A DNA stretch of 64,000 nucleotides, taken from CAJCJE01 sp036494465. GTDB lineage: Bacteria; Actinomycetota; Actinomycetes; Mycobacteriales; Pseudonocardiaceae. The notes beneath the pieces were generated by a model that was given only the letters and a program-made list of their open reading frames with translations, did no database searches and was not told the DNA's origin. Below are positions 60,297 to 64,000 of this stretch, piece by piece (the first letter of the stretch is position 1; each line of letters opens with the position of its first letter). Location of the stretch: assembly GCA_036494465.1 (NCBI GenBank), contig DASXOJ010000046.1:62001-126000 (forward strand), given 5' to 3'. The translations under genes and the position numbers were made by a program.

Positions 60297-60752
60297 GTGA
60301 CGACCAGTCGGGATGATCTGCTCGACCTGTCCGACTACGCGTGGCAGCGGCTGCGGAAGCGGCTGACCGGCCTCACGGATGCGGAGTACCGCTGGCAGCC
60401 TGCCGAGTCCGGCGCGGTGACCGCGATGCCGTGGCGGCTCGGCCACATCGCGGATTTCCTGACCGAGCAACGCAACGCGGTCTGGCTCGGTCTGTCCGCG
60501 ACCGGGATCGAACGCGACGGCGAGCCGGACACCGCCACGGCCGCGTTGGCGGCACTGGATGCCGCGTATGCCAGTTGGCGCGCGCTGCTCGAGGCGAGCA
60601 CCGAGGAAACGCTGGCCGCGCCGATCGGCACACCGGCGGGGCGCTACGGCGAGGCCACCCGGCGTTCGTTCGTGTTGCACGTGCTCGATGAGCTGATCCA
60701 CCACGGCGCGGAAGCCGCGTTGTTGCGCGACCTCTACTCGGCGACGCGCTAG
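60297..60752 (+). CDS. DinB-superfamily protein
   Basis: 151 residues from GTG 60297; TACGGT (60285-60290) is 6 nt upstream (leaderless). DYAWQRLRKRLTGLTDAEYRWQP and LHVLDELIHHGAEAALLRDLY are typical of mycothiol-dependent-type DinB proteins; the HH pair and His of LGHIADF are likely metal ligands. Confidence 0.88.
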   Translation: MTTSRDDLLDLSDYAWQRLRKRLTGLTDAEYRWQPAESGAVTAMPWRLGHIADFLTEQRNAVWLGLSATGIERDGEPDTATAALAALDAAYASWRALLEASTEETLAAPIGTPAGRYGEATRRSFVLHVLDELIHHGAEAALLRDLYSATR

Positions 60753-60761
60753 GTTGCCGGA

Positions 60762-61487
60762 ATGAGGATTCACCGGGGGTTGGTTCGCGCTGGTCAGGTC
60801 TGCGTGGTGGTCCTCGCGCTGGCCGGTTGCTCGACGGTGGTGACCGGGTCGGCGGTGCCGGTTCCTGGCGCACCGGCCACGCCGCGCTCGCCGGGCCCGT
60901 CCTCGTCGAATCCGTCGGCCGCGCCGCCGGCTTCGGTGCCGGGCTGGCAGGTCGTGCTGGCGACCAACGCGGGGCTCGCCTACGACGTGCCGCCCGACTG
61001 GAAGGTGGCCACGCCGGACACGGTGATCGGGTTCACCGACCAGCAGGGCAAGCAGGTGGTCGGGATGAGCGACTCGGCGAGCTACAAGGTCGGCTACTGC
61101 CAGGGCCACAGCGGCAGTTCCCGTGGCGGCGTCGGCGTGAACAGCACGAACACGACCGACCCCGGCCAGGCGGCCAGCGACTCGGCGCAGAAGTGGGCCA
61201 ACGCGGGCTACATCTCCGAGGTCGACGTGCCGCCGACGATCACGGCGGGCACGCCGCAACCGGTGACCGTGGCCGGTGTTGCGGGCATGCTGGTGCGCGA
61301 CACGCTGACGGTCGCCCAGCACAGCCCGTGCGACCCCCCGACGGCCGAGGTCGACGTGCTGGCGCTGCCGCTGTCGGCCCCGAACACCGGGTGCGATCAG
61401 CTGATCCTCTACGCCGACCAGGGCACGCCGGACTCCGCGCCCGCGCAGGAGCTCCAGCAGATCATCGGCAGCCTGCGCGCGGCGTGA
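60762..61487 (+). CDS. lipoprotein of unknown function
   Basis: 241 residues. Signal with lipobox LALAGC, then a P/S/A-rich spacer and a soluble domain with GWQVVLATNAGLAYDVPPDWKV. TAGGTT (60750-60755) 6 nt upstream suggests a leaderless transcript. Surface-exposed in actinobacteria; function not known. Confidence 0.82.
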   Translation: MRIHRGLVRAGQVCVVVLALAGCSTVVTGSAVPVPGAPATPRSPGPSSSNPSAAPPASVPGWQVVLATNAGLAYDVPPDWKVATPDTVIGFTDQQGKQVVGMSDSASYKVGYCQGHSGSSRGGVGVNSTNTTDPGQAASDSAQKWANAGYISEVDVPPTITAGTPQPVTVAGVAGMLVRDTLTVAQHSPCDPPTAEVDVLALPLSAPNTGCDQLILYADQGTPDSAPAQELQQIIGSLRAA

Positions 61488-61493
61488 GCCAGA

Positions 61494-64000
<2,507 letters not shown>

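Overview
The window is very GC-rich DNA with dense, often overlapping genes, many GTG/TTG starts and many leaderless promoters. It encodes two deazaflavin (F420)-type oxidoreductases, a LytR-CpsA-Psr wall ligase, an LmbE/mycothiol-type deacetylase, an Rv0909-type small protein and a chitinase with dre-like promoter boxes. Together these point to a filamentous or mycelial actinomycete, most likely of the Pseudonocardiales (inference; no rRNA or tRNA is present to confirm it).

Layout. 1-5.8 kb: the 5' part of a serine beta-lactamase-like protein, a 1429-residue RHS/YD-repeat toxin with a WXG-like N-terminus and a nuclease-like C-terminus, and an alpha/beta hydrolase. 5.8-6.3 kb: a VOC protein coupled to a tiny ribbon-helix-helix protein with an 8-bp-periodic CTAG operator. 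6.3-16.5 kb: a sugar-acid/carbohydrate catabolic locus, with a GntR/LacI-type repressor and a mannonate-dehydratase-like enolase on the minus strand. Divergent to them is a nine-gene plus-strand operon: a binding protein, two permeases, an epimerase/dehydrogenase, ThuA, two Gfo/Idh/MocA dehydrogenases and a sugar isomerase; no ATPase is encoded. 16.5-24.2 kb: hydrolase, DUF309, membrane proteins, a TetR/DUF4267 pair with twin operators, a neprosin-like secreted protein, a Tat-exported GH71/99-like glycosidase with an F5/8C domain, and an IclR regulator. 24.2-31.2 kb: a polyamine/omega-amino-acid catabolic cluster (class III aminotransferase, Lrp regulator, APC permease, aminobutyraldehyde-type dehydrogenase) next to a decapitated FAD amine oxidase. 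31.2-39 kb: methyltransferase, quinone oxidoreductase/TetR pair with twin operators, SnoaL, DinB, a broken Ohr gene, an F420-reductase-like protein, a decapitated AraC gene and a MarR/MFS efflux operon. 39-49 kb: a probable SOS-regulated small gene, LmbE deacetylase, metallophosphoesterase, siderophore-interacting protein/MarR, GNAT/methyltransferases, a TauD-type dioxygenase, AraC and SDR. 49-57.5 kb: TetR, an amidohydrolase with C-terminal extension, VC0807-like protein, TetR, LCP, ArsR/SRPBCC, GT39 and GH18 chitinase. 57.9-64 kb: acetamidase/formamidase, YccF, small proteins, a decapitated SDR/MmyB pair, DinB, a lipoprotein and the 3' part of metH.

The two most unusual patterns are the following. 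(1) Three separate scars, near 25.35, 37.01 and 59.65 kb, are places where a divergent enzyme/regulator pair has lost both 5' ends and the shared promoter, leaving two C-terminal gene pieces head to head. (2) There is a rich set of readable operators: twin TetR palindromes 40-41 bp apart at two loci, a MetJ-like ladder, an ArsR 24-bp perfect palindrome, a LexA-type box over a TATAAT, nested inverted repeats, and a chitinase promoter combining an operator at +1 with an inverted pair of 12-mers. No CRISPR array, complete transposon, tRNA or rRNA was seen.
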